A DNA stretch of 64,000 nt from Shinella sp. XGS7 (GCF_020535565.1 NZ_CP084758.1:2135501-2199500), one strand, 5' to 3'. Shown: positions 45,455 through 54,381, numbered from the stretch's first letter. Notes: generated by a model from the letters alone, not told the origin. A program made the numbers and translations.

Positions 45455-47083
45455 ATGATGAGTGCAGTGCTGGATCACCACGGTCATGACGCCCATGGCC
45501 ACGACGATCACCACCATGCCCCGAGCGGCTGGCGTCGCTGGGTCTTTGCCACCAACCACAAGGACATCGGGACCCTGTACCTGCTGTTCTCCTTCACCAT
45601 GCTCATGGTGGGGGGCATCCTCGCCCTGCTGATCCGCGCCGAGCTGTTCCAGCCCGGCCTGCAGTTCGTGAACCCCGAGCTCTTCAACCAGCTCACCACC
45701 ATGCACGGCCTGATCATGGTGTTCGGCGCCATCATGCCGGCCTTCGTGGGCTTCGCGAACTGGATGATCCCGCTGCAGATCGGCGCCAGCGACATGGCCT
45801 TCGCGCGCATGAACAACTTCAGCTTCTGGCTGATGATTCCCGCAGCCATCATGCTGGTGTCCAGCTTCTTCATGCCCGGTGGCGCGCCCGCCGCGGGCTG
45901 GACGCTGTACGCGCCCCTGACCCTGCAGATGGGCCCCTCCATGGATGCCGGCATCTTCGCGATGCACATCCTGGGTGCCTCGTCCATCATGGGCGCGATC
46001 AACTTCATCACCACGATCCTGAACATGCGCGCTCCCGGCATGACGCTGCACAAGATGCCGCTCTTCGCCTGGTCGGTTCTGATCACCGCCTTCCTGCTGC
46101 TGCTCTCGCTGCCGGTTCTGGCAGGCGGCATCACCATGCTTCTGACCGACCGCAACTTCGGCACGGCCTTCTTCGCGCCGGAAAACGGCGGTGACCCGAT
46201 CCTCTTCCAGCACCTGTTCTGGTTCTTCGGTCACCCGGAAGTGTACATCCTGATCCTGCCCGGCTTCGGCATCGTCAGCCACATCGTTTCCACCTTCTCG
46301 CGCAAGCCGATCTTCGGCTACCTCGGCATGGCCTATGCCATGGTCGCCATCGGCGCCGTCGGCTTCATCGTGTGGGCGCACCACATGTACACGGTCGGCA
46401 TGTCGCTCGACACGCAGCGCTACTTCGTCTTCGCCACGATGGTCATCGCGGTTCCGACGGGCGTTAAGATCTTCTCGTGGATCGCGACGATGTGGGGCGG
46501 TTCGATCCGCTTCACGACCCCGATGGTCTGGGCGATCGGCTTCATCTTCCTGTTCACCGTCGGCGGCGTCACGGGCGTCCAGCTCGCCAATGCCGGTCTC
46601 GACCGCGCCCTGCACGACACCTACTACGTGGTTGCCCACTTCCACTACGTTCTGTCGCTCGGCGCCGTCTTCGCCATCTTCGCTGCCTGGTACTACTGGT
46701 TCCCGAAGATGACCGGCTACATGTATTCCGAGTTCCTCGGCAAGCTGCACTTTTGGGTCATGTTCATCGGCGTGAACCTGATCTTCTTCCCGCAGCACTT
46801 CCTGGGCCTCGCCGGCATGCCGCGCCGCTACATCGACTATCCGACCCAGTTTGCGGACTTCAATGCCATTGCCTCCATCGGCGCCTTCGGTTTCGGTCTG
46901 ATGCAGGTCTACTTCTTCCTCTTCGTGGTCGTGCCCATGATGCGCGGCCAGGGCGAGAAGGCCCCGCAGAAGCCCTGGGAAGCGGCCGAGGGTCTGGAAT
47001 GGGAAGTGCCGTCGCCGGCTCCCTTCCACACCTTCGAGACCCCGCCCAAGCTGGATGCCAGCGCCACCCGCATCGTGGGCTGA
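45455..47083 (+). CDS. ctaD: Cytochrome c oxidase subunit I
   Basis: A 542-residue heme-copper oxidase core with 12 TM helices. The low-spin heme a ligand His84 lies in [11 protein letters not shown]; the CuB ligand His260 and cross-linked Tyr264 in FFGHPEVYI; the CuB His pair in WAHHMYTVG; and the heme ligands in [17 protein letters not shown]. The His-rich N-terminus (residues 8-21) is typical of betaproteobacteria. Residues about 182-460 look alphaproteobacterial in both residue choice and codon use, while both ends look betaproteobacterial, suggesting a mosaic gene. An alternative start is ATG 45458, which has better spacing to AAAGG. Confidence 0.95.
   Translation: MMSAVLDHHGHDAHGHDDHHHAPSGWRRWVFATNHKDIGTLYLLFSFTMLMVGGILALLIRAELFQPGLQFVNPELFNQLTTMHGLIMVFGAIMPAFVGFANWMIPLQIGASDMAFARMNNFSFWLMIPAAIMLVSSFFMPGGAPAAGWTLYAPLTLQMGPSMDAGIFAMHILGASSIMGAINFITTILNMRAPGMTLHKMPLFAWSVLITAFLLLLSLPVLAGGITMLLTDRNFGTAFFAPENGGDPILFQHLFWFFGHPEVYILILPGFGIVSHIVSTFSRKPIFGYLGMAYAMVAIGAVGFIVWAHHMYTVGMSLDTQRYFVFATMVIAVPTGVKIFSWIATMWGGSIRFTTPMVWAIGFIFLFTVGGVTGVQLANAGLDRALHDTYYVVAHFHYVLSLGAVFAIFAAWYYWFPKMTGYMYSEFLGKLHFWVMFIGVNLIFFPQHFLGLAGMPRRYIDYPTQFADFNAIASIGAFGFGLMQVYFFLFVVVPMMRGQGEKAPQKPWEAAEGLEWEVPSPAPFHTFETPPKLDASATRIVG
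46000..46860 (+). other. Central ctaD segment with foreign-looking codon use (possible recombination tract)
   Basis: Within ctaD codons about 207-460, Val is GTC/GTT in 19 of 23 cases and Ser is TCG in 7 of 10, counted by eye. In codons 1-180 Val is GTG in 6 of 7 and Ser is TCG in 1 of 10. The residues also switch (for example [15 protein letters not shown] and [18 protein letters not shown]) to those I associate with alphaproteobacterial subunit I. Edges are approximate. Confidence 0.6.
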
Positions 47084-47093
47084 GGAGGCAGGC

Positions 47094-47210
47094 ATGGCCC
47101 TCACCCCGCAGCAGCGCAAGAGCAACCGGCGTCTGGCCCTGATCCTGGCCTCGGTGGCGGCGGTCTTCGCCATCGGCTTCATGGCCAAGATCGCCGTGCT
47201 GGGCGCCTGA
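47094..47210 (+). CDS. Cytochrome oxidase small assembly/membrane protein (38 aa)
   Basis: A short gene ATG 47094 to TGA 47210 with a strong ribosome-binding site GAGGAGG from the ctaD stop. The product has a basic N-terminus (TPQQRKSNRRLA) and one TM helix (LILASVAAVFAIGFMAKIAV). Its place between ctaD and ctaG, spacing and codon use support a real gene; betaproteobacterial oxidase operons commonly carry such a small membrane protein here. It may help assembly; no specific function is proven. Confidence 0.85.
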   Translation: MALTPQQRKSNRRLALILASVAAVFAIGFMAKIAVLGA

Positions 47211-47220
47211 GGACCCGGGC

Positions 47221-47832
47221 ATGAGCACGGCAGGCAAGTCCGGCTGGATCTCCCAGGCCCTGCGCCGGGAGAACCGCTTGATGGTGGGCAAGCTCAGCCT
47301 CATCGTGGCCCTGATGTTCGGCTTCGGCTATGCCCTGGTGCCGCTGTACAACGCGATCTGCACGGCACTCGGCATCAATGTGCTGTCGCTTTCCGAGCGT
47401 CAGCACGCGGTCAAGGCCAGCGATCTGAAGAACACCCAGGTGGACTACAGCCGCAAGATCACCATCGAGTTCGACGCCAATGCCCGCGGTCCCTGGGACT
47501 TCAAGCCGGCGGTGAACCATATGGAGCTGCATCCGGGCGAGCTCGCCACCGTGATGTACGAGTTCCGCAATGTGCAGCCCAAGGTGATGTCGGCCCAGGC
47601 CATTCCCAGCTATGCCCCGAAGCAGGCCACGGCCCACTTCAACAAGCTGGAGTGTTTCTGCTTCAACGAGTACACGCTGGCCCCGGGTGAGAGCAAGCAG
47701 TGGCCGGTGGTCTTCGTGATCGACCCCAAGCTGCCCCGGGATGTGAAGACCATCACCCTGTCCTACACCTTCTTCGAGGTGGCGGGCAAGGGACAGAAAC
47801 AGGCGGCCCGCGCGGTCGCCCCGGCCCTGTGA
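47221..47832 (+). CDS. ctaG: Cytochrome c oxidase assembly protein CtaG (Cox11 family, CuB chaperone)
   Basis: A 203-residue inner-membrane copper chaperone that delivers Cu to the CuB site of subunit I. One TM helix (LSLIVALMFGFGYALVPLYN) is followed by a periplasmic Ig-like domain with the copper ligands Cys145 and Cys147 in NKLECFCFNE. The YNAICTALG segment just after the helix carries the third conserved cysteine. Gene order ctaD - small protein - ctaG - DUF2970 - ctaE is the standard one. Its stop overlaps the next GTG start. Confidence 0.95.
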   Translation: MSTAGKSGWISQALRRENRLMVGKLSLIVALMFGFGYALVPLYNAICTALGINVLSLSERQHAVKASDLKNTQVDYSRKITIEFDANARGPWDFKPAVNHMELHPGELATVMYEFRNVQPKVMSAQAIPSYAPKQATAHFNKLECFCFNEYTLAPGESKQWPVVFVIDPKLPRDVKTITLSYTFFEVAGKGQKQAARAVAPAL

Positions 47833-48068
47833 AGCCGGGACAAGATCTGAAGGAGGCCGCGGCCCGGCCGAGTTCCTTCTTGCAGACGGTCAAGGCGATT
47901 GCCTGGGCTTTCTTCGGCGTGCGCAGGCGCGCCGACTACGACAGGGATGTGGCCCAGCTGAATCCGGTGCATGTGATCATCGCCGGCGTCATCGGGGCTG
48001 CGCTGTTCGTGCTGGTGCTGGTGCTGCTGGTCAACTGGGTGATCGGCAGCGGCGTCGCCGGAGCATGA
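47829..48068 (+). CDS. DUF2970 family membrane protein
   Basis: A 79-residue protein starting with GTG at 47829 that overlaps the ctaG stop as GTGA. The first part is basic and amphipathic (SSFLQTVKAIAWAFFGVRRR); the C-terminal TM helix is VIIAGVIGAALFVLVLVLLV. DUF2970 proteins are found between ctaG and ctaE in betaproteobacterial oxidase operons. A role in oxidase assembly is inferred from context only. Confidence 0.88.
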   Translation: MKPGQDLKEAAARPSSFLQTVKAIAWAFFGVRRRADYDRDVAQLNPVHVIIAGVIGAALFVLVLVLLVNWVIGSGVAGA

Positions 48069-48120
48069 GCGCTTTCAGGATCTGGCAGGACTGATTGATT
48101 TAGTTCGAGGAGAAACAGAG

Positions 48121-49005
48121 ATGTCGGCAGCGACTCCCCACGGAGCAACCCCCTACTACTTCGTGCCCGGTCCCTCGCGGCACCCGGTGATGGCCGCGAC
48201 CGGCCTGTTCTTCGTGATCCTGGGCGCCGGCCAGTGGATCAACGGGCATCAGTGGGGCGCCTACTCGCTGGCCTTCGGCCTGCTGTGGTGGGCCTTCGTG
48301 CTCAAGCAGTGGTTCGGTGACGCCATCCGCGAGAGCGAGGGCGGCCTCTACAGCGACCGCATCGATGTCTCCTTCCGCTGGAGCATGGGCTGGTTCATCT
48401 TCTCGGAGGTGATGTTCTTCGCCGCCTTCTTCGGTGCGCTCTACTGGGCCCGCGTGCACTCGGTGCCCACGCTGGGCAATCTGGAGCATGCCCTGCTGTG
48501 GCCCGACTTCAAGGCCCTGTGGCCCAGCGTCGCGGCCGGTGCCACGGCCGCTCCGGCCGGCACGGTGGAAGCTTTCAGCACCATCGGCCCCTGGCCCCTG
48601 CCCACGGTCAACACCGCCCTGCTGCTGACCTCGGGCGTGACCCTCACCATTGCCCACCATGCCCTGATCGCCGGCAATCGTGGCAAGACCATTGCCTTCA
48701 TGTGGATGACGGTGCTGCTGGGCATTGTCTTCCTGATCGTGCAGGGCTATGAATACGCCCACGCCTACCGCGACCTGAACCTCAAGCTCAGCTCCGGCGT
48801 GTTCGGCTCCACCTTCTTCATGCTGACCGGCTTCCACGGCTTCCACGTCTTCGTGGGCATGCTGATGCTGCTCTTCATCACCCTGCGCCTGCACAAGGGC
48901 CACTTCACCAAGGACCGCCACTTCGGCTTCGAGGCGGCCGCCTGGTACTGGCACTTCGTCGACGTCGTCTGGCTGGGTCTCTACGTCGTCGTCTACTGGA
49001 TGTGA
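48121..49005 (+). CDS. ctaE: Cytochrome c oxidase subunit III
   Basis: A 294-residue subunit III with seven TM helices. Family motifs include YYFVPGPSRHPVMAATGLFF, FRWSMGWFIFSEVMFFAAFF, LLLTSGVTLTIAHHALIAGN and GFHGFHVFVGMLMLL, with C-terminal WYWHFVDVVWLGLYVVVYW. It binds phospholipid and stabilises subunit I during turnover. It has a GAGGAG ribosome-binding site and is the last gene before a strong terminator. Confidence 0.95.
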   Translation: MSAATPHGATPYYFVPGPSRHPVMAATGLFFVILGAGQWINGHQWGAYSLAFGLLWWAFVLKQWFGDAIRESEGGLYSDRIDVSFRWSMGWFIFSEVMFFAAFFGALYWARVHSVPTLGNLEHALLWPDFKALWPSVAAGATAAPAGTVEAFSTIGPWPLPTVNTALLLTSGVTLTIAHHALIAGNRGKTIAFMWMTVLLGIVFLIVQGYEYAHAYRDLNLKLSSGVFGSTFFMLTGFHGFHVFVGMLMLLFITLRLHKGHFTKDRHFGFEAAAWYWHFVDVVWLGLYVVVYWM

Positions 49006-49032
49006 CGGCTTTCCCGGCTGCATCCCGCAATG

Positions 49033-49059
49033 AAAAGCGCCGCAGAGCGGCGCTTTTTT
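49033..49059 (+). terminator. Rho-independent terminator after ctaE
   Basis: Arms AAAAGCGCCGC (49033-49043) and GCGGCGCTTTT (49047-49057) with a 3-nt loop, running into a six-T tract. It ends the ctaC-ctaE operon and may also act on the convergent twin-TM gene, because the stem carries an A-run on the other side. Confidence 0.9.
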
Positions 49060-49093
49060 CTTGGCGGTCAGCCAGTCGGGGAGGGCGGTGGCC

Positions 49094-49303
49094 TCATCGC
49101 CCGAGCGGCACGCCGGTCGGCTTGATCCAGCCCATGTAGTAGCTCAGCAGGATGAAGAGGAAGAGCGCCACCGAGAAGGCCACCCGCAGCGCCAGCGCGC
49201 GGGCCATGCTGCTGCGGCCCTTGCTCCGGCGCAGCATGAACAGGCCCGCGGCCCCCAGCGCACCGAGAATGCCCACAAAGGCCAGCAGAAAGACGAATTT
49301 CAT
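49094..49303 (-). CDS. DUF2909 family twin-transmembrane protein
   Basis: A 69-residue protein with two TM helices (FVFLLAFVGILGALGAAGLF and VAFSVALFLFILLSYYMGW) joined by a basic loop (RRSKGRSSMAR). It is the small twin-TM protein often found next to SURF1 in betaproteobacterial oxidase regions. It is transcribed opposite to the oxidase genes; its start and that of surf1 are 33 bp apart. Function is unknown. Confidence 0.85.
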   Translation of the reverse strand: MKFVFLLAFVGILGALGAAGLFMLRRSKGRSSMARALALRVAFSVALFLFILLSYYMGWIKPTGVPLGR

Positions 49304-49336
49304 GGCGATCGATTATTCCACCGAGGGCCGCAGCGC

Positions 49337-50056
49337 ATGAGGGGGCGAGCCCTGATCCTGCTGGGCGCGGCCCTGCTGGGCACGGCCCTGACGGCGCGCC
49401 TGGGCTGGTGGCAGCTGGACCGGGCGGCCCAGAAGCAGGCCCTGCAGCAGGCTCAGGCCGCGCGGGCGGCCATGCCGCCGCTGGGCGCGGCCGAGCTGCT
49501 GGCAGCCAAGCCCGGGGACCAGCTGCAGCGCCGCGTGCTGCTGCGCGGGCACTGGCTGGCGTCGCACAGCATCTATCTCGACAACCGGCCCATGGCGGGG
49601 CGGGTGGGCTTCTACCTCGTCACGCCGCTGCAGCTCAGCGGACGCCCCGAGGCCATCCTGGTGCAGCGCGGCTGGGTGCCGCGCGACGCGCAGGACCGCG
49701 AGCGCCTGCCGCCGGTCAGCACACCGGCCGGCGAGGTGCAGATCCAGGGTCGACTGATTCCGGCCCCCGCCCGGCTCTATCAGCTGGGCTCAGCGGGCCA
49801 GGGGCGTATCCGGCAAAATCTGGACTCCGCCGCGTTCGCGCAGGAAATTCGCCAGCCCCTGCTGCCCCTGACGGTGCAGCAGCTGGGCGAGCCGGGAGCA
49901 CAGGCCGCCGACGGGCTCCTGCGCGACTGGCCGGCGCCCGATGCCGGCCTGCAGAAACACTATGGCTATGCCTTCCAATGGTTTGCGCTCAGCGCGCTGA
50001 TCCTGGGTCTTTATGTCTGGTTCCAACTCATCCGTCCCCGCCGACAAGCTCGCTGA
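49337..50056 (+). CDS. SURF1 family cytochrome oxidase biogenesis protein
   Basis: A 239-residue inner-membrane protein with a TM helix at each end (LILLGAALLGTALTARLGWW and QWFALSALILGLYVWFQLI) and a periplasmic domain in between, as in SURF1/Shy1. Conserved elements are LGWWQLDRAAQK, IYLDNRPMAGRVGFYLVTPL, LVQRGWVPRD and KHYGYAFQWFALS. SURF1 helps insert heme a into subunit I. The ATG at 49337 is 5' to the first TM. Its last 44 bp overlap the following gene in another frame. Confidence 0.92.
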   Translation: MRGRALILLGAALLGTALTARLGWWQLDRAAQKQALQQAQAARAAMPPLGAAELLAAKPGDQLQRRVLLRGHWLASHSIYLDNRPMAGRVGFYLVTPLQLSGRPEAILVQRGWVPRDAQDRERLPPVSTPAGEVQIQGRLIPAPARLYQLGSAGQGRIRQNLDSAAFAQEIRQPLLPLTVQQLGEPGAQAADGLLRDWPAPDAGLQKHYGYAFQWFALSALILGLYVWFQLIRPRRQAR

Positions 50057-50717
50057 TCAGGGCCTGAACCTGACGGTGCACAGCCTGCCCGATCCCCGGG
50101 CCATGGCCGGCCAGCAGCGCACCAAGGCCGGACGCCTGCAGATGCTGCTGGTGGTGCTGGCCTGCGCGGCCCCGGTGGTCGCCTCCTACTTCACCTTCTA
50201 TGTGATCAAGCCCCAGGGCAATGCCTATGGCGAGCTGATCCACCCGGCGGTGGAGCTGCCCGCCGAGCTGCAGCTGCAGGATCTGGACGCCCAGGCCGTG
50301 CCGCCCGCCAGCCTCAAGGGCCAGTGGCTGCTGACCCTGGTGCAGGAGCAGGCCTGCGATGCGGACTGCGACCGCCGCCTCTTCACCCAGCGCCAGCTGC
50401 GCGAGATGCTGGGCAAGGAGCGCGACAAGGTGGACAAGCTGCTGCTGCTGCCCGATGACGCGCCGGCCCCCTCGCCGGCCCTGCGTGAGGCCCTGGGCCA
50501 GGGCGTGGGCGTCACGGTGCTGCGCCTGCCGCGCGCGCAGCTGCAGGGCTGGCTCAAGCCCGCCGAGGGCCGCGGCCTGCAAGACCATTTCTACCTGATC
50601 GACCCCATGGGCCGCTGGATGCTGCGTGCGCCCGCCCAGCCCGAGCCGGCCAAGCTCAAGCGCGATCTGGACCGCCTGCTGCGGGCCAGCGCCTCCTGGG
50701 ATCAGCCGGGGCGTTGA
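50013..50717 (+). CDS. Membrane-anchored thioredoxin-fold protein, divergent SCO-like
   Basis: A 234-residue protein with one TM helix at about 43-65 (MLLVVLACAAPVVASYFTF) and a periplasmic domain. It carries a CxxxC pair, Cys115 and Cys119 (QACDADCDRR), at the place of the SCO CPxxC site, and a DHFYLIDPMGRWML stretch that recalls the SCO C-terminal part, including a histidine. The usual SCO context FGYTxCPDVC is absent, so copper binding is not assured. Position between surf1 and ctaA supports a role in oxidase maturation, either in copper delivery or thiol reduction. It overlaps surf1 by 44 bp; a later ATG (50103) is possible. Confidence 0.7.
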   Translation: MSGSNSSVPADKLADQGLNLTVHSLPDPRAMAGQQRTKAGRLQMLLVVLACAAPVVASYFTFYVIKPQGNAYGELIHPAVELPAELQLQDLDAQAVPPASLKGQWLLTLVQEQACDADCDRRLFTQRQLREMLGKERDKVDKLLLLPDDAPAPSPALREALGQGVGVTVLRLPRAQLQGWLKPAEGRGLQDHFYLIDPMGRWMLRAPAQPEPAKLKRDLDRLLRASASWDQPGR

Positions 50718-50724
50718 GATCGCG

Positions 50725-51849
50725 ATGAATCCGACGCTGGACCTTGTCAATCTCACGCCCCTGGGCCAGATGCTGGCCTTCGGTGCCCTGCTGGGGGGCG
50801 GCCCGCTGCTGTGGCTGCGCCTGCGCTCGCGTGCGCCCAGCGGCAGCCCCGAGCGCCTGCGCGCCCTGACCCTGCTGACCCTGTTCCTGACCTTTGATCT
50901 GGTCATCTTCGGCGCCTTCACCCGGCTCACCGATTCCGGCCTGGGCTGCCCGGACTGGCCCGGCTGCTACGGCGAGTTCAGCCCCCTGGGCGCACACAGC
51001 GAGATCCAGGCCGCGCAAAGCGCCATGCCCACCGGCCCCGTCACCCATGGCAAGGCCTGGATCGAGATGATCCACCGCTATCTGGCCAGCGGCGTGGGCT
51101 TCCTGATCCTGGTGCTGTGTGTGCAGAGCTGGCGCCAGCGCCGCGCGGGCCAGGGCGTCTCGCCCTGGTGGGCCACGCTGACCCTGGTCTGGGTCTGCAT
51201 GCAGGGCGCCTTCGGGGCGCTGACGGTGACCATGAAACTCTTCCCGGCCATCGTCACCCTGCACCTGCTGGGCGGCCTGGCTCTGCTGGTGCTGCTGGCC
51301 TGGCAGGCGCAGGGCTATGCACCGCGGCCCTTGACGCTGGGGCGCGGCCTGCAGGCAGCGGTGTGGGCGGTGTTCGGGCTCTCGCTGGCGCAAATTGCCC
51401 TGGGCGGCTGGGTGAGCACCAATTACGCGGTGCTGGCCTGTGACGCATTCCCGCAGTGCCATACCGACCAGTGGTGGCCGGCCATGGACTTTGCGCAGGG
51501 CTTCACGCTCTGGCGCGAGCTGGGCGCCAAGGCGGGCGGTGGCCTGCTACCCTTCGCGGCCCTGACGGCCATCCACATGGCCCACCGCCTGGGTGCCCTG
51601 GTCCTGCTCACGGCCCTGCTGGGCCTGGCCGCCTGGCTGTGGCGCCATGGCCCCGAGGCGCGCCGCTGGGCCCGGCGCTTGCTCGCCGTGGCGGCCTGGC
51701 AGCTGATCAGCGGCCTCTCGAACGTGGTGCTGGACTGGCCGCTGCTGGCCGCCCTGGCCCACACCGGCGGGGCCGCGGCCCTGCTGACCTTGCTGAGTTT
51801 TCTGCTGGCGCGCCTGAGGCAGGGCGCCGCCCATCCTGTTTCGCTATGA
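50725..51849 (+). CDS. ctaA: Heme A synthase (Cox15/CtaA)
   Basis: A 374-residue eight-TM enzyme that oxidises the C8 methyl of heme O to give heme A. It has [75 protein letters not shown] and [12 protein letters not shown]: the conserved heme-ligand histidines and the loop cysteines. The [10 protein letters not shown] motif places it in the Cox15 type of proteobacteria. It starts 7 bp after the SCO-like gene and overlaps ctaB by ATGA. Confidence 0.94.
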   Translation: MNPTLDLVNLTPLGQMLAFGALLGGGPLLWLRLRSRAPSGSPERLRALTLLTLFLTFDLVIFGAFTRLTDSGLGCPDWPGCYGEFSPLGAHSEIQAAQSAMPTGPVTHGKAWIEMIHRYLASGVGFLILVLCVQSWRQRRAGQGVSPWWATLTLVWVCMQGAFGALTVTMKLFPAIVTLHLLGGLALLVLLAWQAQGYAPRPLTLGRGLQAAVWAVFGLSLAQIALGGWVSTNYAVLACDAFPQCHTDQWWPAMDFAQGFTLWRELGAKAGGGLLPFAALTAIHMAHRLGALVLLTALLGLAAWLWRHGPEARRWARRLLAVAAWQLISGLSNVVLDWPLLAALAHTGGAAALLTLLSFLLARLRQGAAHPVSL

Positions 51850-52757
51850 CCCAAGCTTCTCTTGTTGCGCCGCCGGCCTCGCGCTGGCGTCAGTTCTACC
51901 AGCTCACCAAGCCGCGCGTGGTGCAGATGATCGTCTTCTGCGCCGTGATCGGCATGGCCCTGGCCATTCCGGGCTGGCCCAGCGTTACCGAGTGGAACCT
52001 GATCCTGGCGGCCACGGCGGGCATCTGGCTGGTAGCCGGCGCGGCCGCGGCCTTCAACTGCCTGATCGAGGAGCACATCGACGCCAAGATGAAGCGCACC
52101 GCCTGGCGCCCCACGGCCAAGGGCGAGCTGAGCCGGCCCCAGACCCTGGCGTTCTCGGCCCTGCTCTGCGCCCTGGGTTCGGCCGTTCTCTGGATCTGGG
52201 TCAACCCGCTGACCATGTGGCTGACCTTCGCCACCTTCGTGGGCTATGCGGTGATCTACACCGTGATCCTCAAGCCGCTGACGCCGCAGAACATCGTGAT
52301 CGGTGGCGCTTCGGGTGCCATGCCGCCGGTGCTGGGCTGGGCGGCGCTGCGCGGCGAGGTGGGCCCCGAGGCCCTGATGATGTGCCTGATCATCTTCTTG
52401 TGGACCCCGCCGCATTTCTGGGCCCTGGCCCTGTATCGCACCGAGGACTACGCCAAGGCCGGCCTGCCCATGCTGCCTGTGACCCATGGCTCGGAGTTCA
52501 CCCGCCTGCAGATCATGCTCTACACCTGGGTGCTGCTGGCCGCCACCCTGCTGCCCTTCCTCACCGGCATGAGCGGCTGGATCTATCTGGCCGCGGCCCT
52601 GGTGCTGGGCCTGCGCTTCTGCCACTACGCCTGGCGCCTGTGGCGCCAGTACTCGGACGAGCTGGCTCGCGCCACCTTCCGTTTCTCGATCTGGCATCTG
52701 GCACTGCTCTTCGCGGCCCTGCTGCTGGATCACTACCTGATGCCCCTGTGGATCTGA
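51846..52757 (+). CDS. ctaB: Heme O synthase (protoheme IX farnesyltransferase)
   Basis: A 303-residue UbiA-family prenyltransferase with nine TM helices that adds farnesyl to heme B, making heme O for CtaA. The first Asp-rich motif is [49 protein letters not shown] and [20 protein letters not shown] are family signatures. It begins with an ATG that overlaps the ctaA stop by 4 bp. SCO follows 4 bp after its stop. Confidence 0.95.
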   Translation: MTQASLVAPPASRWRQFYQLTKPRVVQMIVFCAVIGMALAIPGWPSVTEWNLILAATAGIWLVAGAAAAFNCLIEEHIDAKMKRTAWRPTAKGELSRPQTLAFSALLCALGSAVLWIWVNPLTMWLTFATFVGYAVIYTVILKPLTPQNIVIGGASGAMPPVLGWAALRGEVGPEALMMCLIIFLWTPPHFWALALYRTEDYAKAGLPMLPVTHGSEFTRLQIMLYTWVLLAATLLPFLTGMSGWIYLAAALVLGLRFCHYAWRLWRQYSDELARATFRFSIWHLALLFAALLLDHYLMPLWI

Positions 52758-52761
52758 TGCC

Positions 52762-53373
52762 ATGACGACTTCCGCCCCCTCGCGCCGCCTGCTGCTGTCC
52801 GCTGCTCTGGCGGGTGCCCTGACCCTGCTGGCCGGCTGCGATCAGGCCAGCAAGCCGGCCTTCAAGGGCATAGACCTCACCGGCGCGGCTTATGCGCGCG
52901 AGCTCAAGCTGCCCGACCAGGACGGCCGCGAGCGCACCCTGGGCGACTTCAAGGGCAAGGTGCTGGTGATCTTCTTCGGCTACACCCAGTGCCCCGATGT
53001 CTGTCCCACCACCCTGGCCGAGCTGGCCCAGGTGAAGAAGGCCCTGGGGCCGGACGGGGACAAGGTGCAGGGCCTCTTCGTCACCGTGGACCCGGAGCGC
53101 GACACGCCCGAACTGCTCAAGGCCTATCTGCAGAGCTTCGATGCCAGCTTTGTGGCGCTGCGCGGCAGCGAGGAGCAGACCAAGGCCGTGGCCAAGGAGT
53201 TCAAGGTCTTCTACGCCAAGGTGCCGGGCAAGACCGAGGGCTCGTACACCATGGACCACACGGCCGCCAGCTTCATCTTCGACACCCAGGGCCGTGTGCG
53301 CGTGTTCTCACGCTACGGCTCGGGCGCCCAGGCCCTGGTGGACGACATCAAGCTGCTGCTGGCCGAGAAGTAG
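52762..53373 (+). CDS. SCO1/SenC copper chaperone lipoprotein
   Basis: A 203-residue SCO protein. The signal peptide ends in a lipobox LLAGC with Cys26, so it is anchored by lipid, not a TM helix. The thioredoxin fold holds the copper motif CPDVC (Cys77 and Cys81) in FGYTQCPDVCPTTL and the third ligand His166 in YTMDHTAASF. It delivers copper to the CuA site of subunit II or keeps its cysteines reduced. It closes the surf1-ctaA-ctaB-sco group and is followed by a terminator shared with the convergent rpoH. Confidence 0.94.
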   Translation: MTTSAPSRRLLLSAALAGALTLLAGCDQASKPAFKGIDLTGAAYARELKLPDQDGRERTLGDFKGKVLVIFFGYTQCPDVCPTTLAELAQVKKALGPDGDKVQGLFVTVDPERDTPELLKAYLQSFDASFVALRGSEEQTKAVAKEFKVFYAKVPGKTEGSYTMDHTAASFIFDTQGRVRVFSRYGSGAQALVDDIKLLLAEK

Positions 53374-53414
53374 GCCTCGTGCCCGGCGGCCATCGGCCGC
53401 CCCCCGGAATGAGA

Positions 53415-53443
53415 AAAGCCCCGGCATGCCGGGGCTTTGTCTT
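53415..53443. terminator. Bidirectional terminator hairpin between sco and rpoH
   Basis: AAAGCCCCGGC and GCCGGGGCTTT (53415-53425 and 53428-53438) form an 11-bp stem with a very small loop; T-rich ends appear on both strands. It lies 41 bp after the sco stop and 25 bp from the end of rpoH, so it can end both convergent transcripts. Confidence 0.85.
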
Positions 53444-53463
53444 GGGAGGGCAGGGCGCCGGGA

Positions 53464-54381
53464 TCAGGCGGCGACCAGGGCCTTCTTCATCTTCTTCATG
53501 GCGGCCACCTCGATCTGGCGGATGCGCTCGGCGGACACACCGTACTCGGCCGCCAGCTCGTGCAGGGTCATGCCGCCCGAGTTGTCGTCATTCACCTTCA
53601 GCCAGCGCTCTTCCACGATGCGGCGGCTGCGCTCGTCCAGCGCCTCCAGGGCGCGGGCGATGCCGGTGCCGGCCAGCTCGTCACGGCTGCGGGATTCCAG
53701 CACGCGGGTGGGCTCATGGCTCTCGTCCGCCAGGTAGGCGATGGGGGCGAAGGCCTGCTCGCCATCGTCGTCGCCCTGGGGCTCCAGGGCCACGTCGCCA
53801 CCCGCCATGCGGGTTTCCATCTCCAGCACTTCCTCGCGCTTGACGTTCAGCTCGCGCGCCACATGCTCCAGCTCGCTTTCGGTGAGCGTGTTGCGGTGGG
53901 TCTGGCCCTCGGCCGCCTCTTCCTTGAGGCTGTGCTTCATGGAGCGCAGATTGAAGAAGAGCTTGCGCTGGGCCTTGGTCGTGGCGACCTTGACCATGCG
54001 CCAGTTCTTCAGGATGTACTCGTGGATCTCGGCCTTGATCCAGTGCATGGCATAGCTGACCAGGCGCACGCCCTGCTCGGGGTCATAGCGCTTGACGGCC
54101 TTCATCAGGCCCACATTGCCTTCCTGGATCAGGTCACCCTGGGGCAGGCCGTAGCCCAGGTACTGGCGCGAGATCGAAACCACCAGGCGCAGGTGCGAGA
54201 GCACCAGGCGGCCGGCGGCCTCCAGATCACCGTGTTCGCGCAGGCGGCGGGCAAAGGACAGCTCCTCCTCGGGCGTCAGCATCGGCAGGCGATTGACGGC
54301 CGAGATATAGGCGTCCAGATTGCCCAGCGAGGGCACCAGGGCCCAGGGGTCACGAACAGCCAGTGCGGTGGGGTTGCTCAT
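53464..54381 (-). CDS. rpoH: RNA polymerase heat-shock sigma factor RpoH (sigma-32)
   Basis: A 305-residue sigma-70-family factor. Region 2 shows LVLSHLRLVVSISRQYLGYG, GDLIQEGNVGLMKAVKRYDP and VRLVSYAMHWIKAEIHEYIL; the RpoH box appears as QRKLFFNLRSMK; region 4 ends AAEYGVSAERIRQIEVAAMK. It directs RNA polymerase to heat-shock promoters. Unusually for textbook E. coli, its upstream region carries a perfect CIRCE element (54431-54457), implying HrcA control. Transcription is convergent with sco. Confidence 0.96.
   Translation of the reverse strand: MSNPTALAVRDPWALVPSLGNLDAYISAVNRLPMLTPEEELSFARRLREHGDLEAAGRLVLSHLRLVVSISRQYLGYGLPQGDLIQEGNVGLMKAVKRYDPEQGVRLVSYAMHWIKAEIHEYILKNWRMVKVATTKAQRKLFFNLRSMKHSLKEEAAEGQTHRNTLTESELEHVARELNVKREEVLEMETRMAGGDVALEPQGDDDGEQAFAPIAYLADESHEPTRVLESRSRDELAGTGIARALEALDERSRRIVEERWLKVNDDNSGGMTLHELAAEYGVSAERIRQIEVAAMKKMKKALVAA

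Noticed and set aside
45452-47188. A 578-codon minus-strand frame opposite ctaD, rich in Glu, Asp, His and Arg
   Set aside because: Looks charged and peculiar but is the complement of a hydrophobic membrane protein; no start signal or homology.
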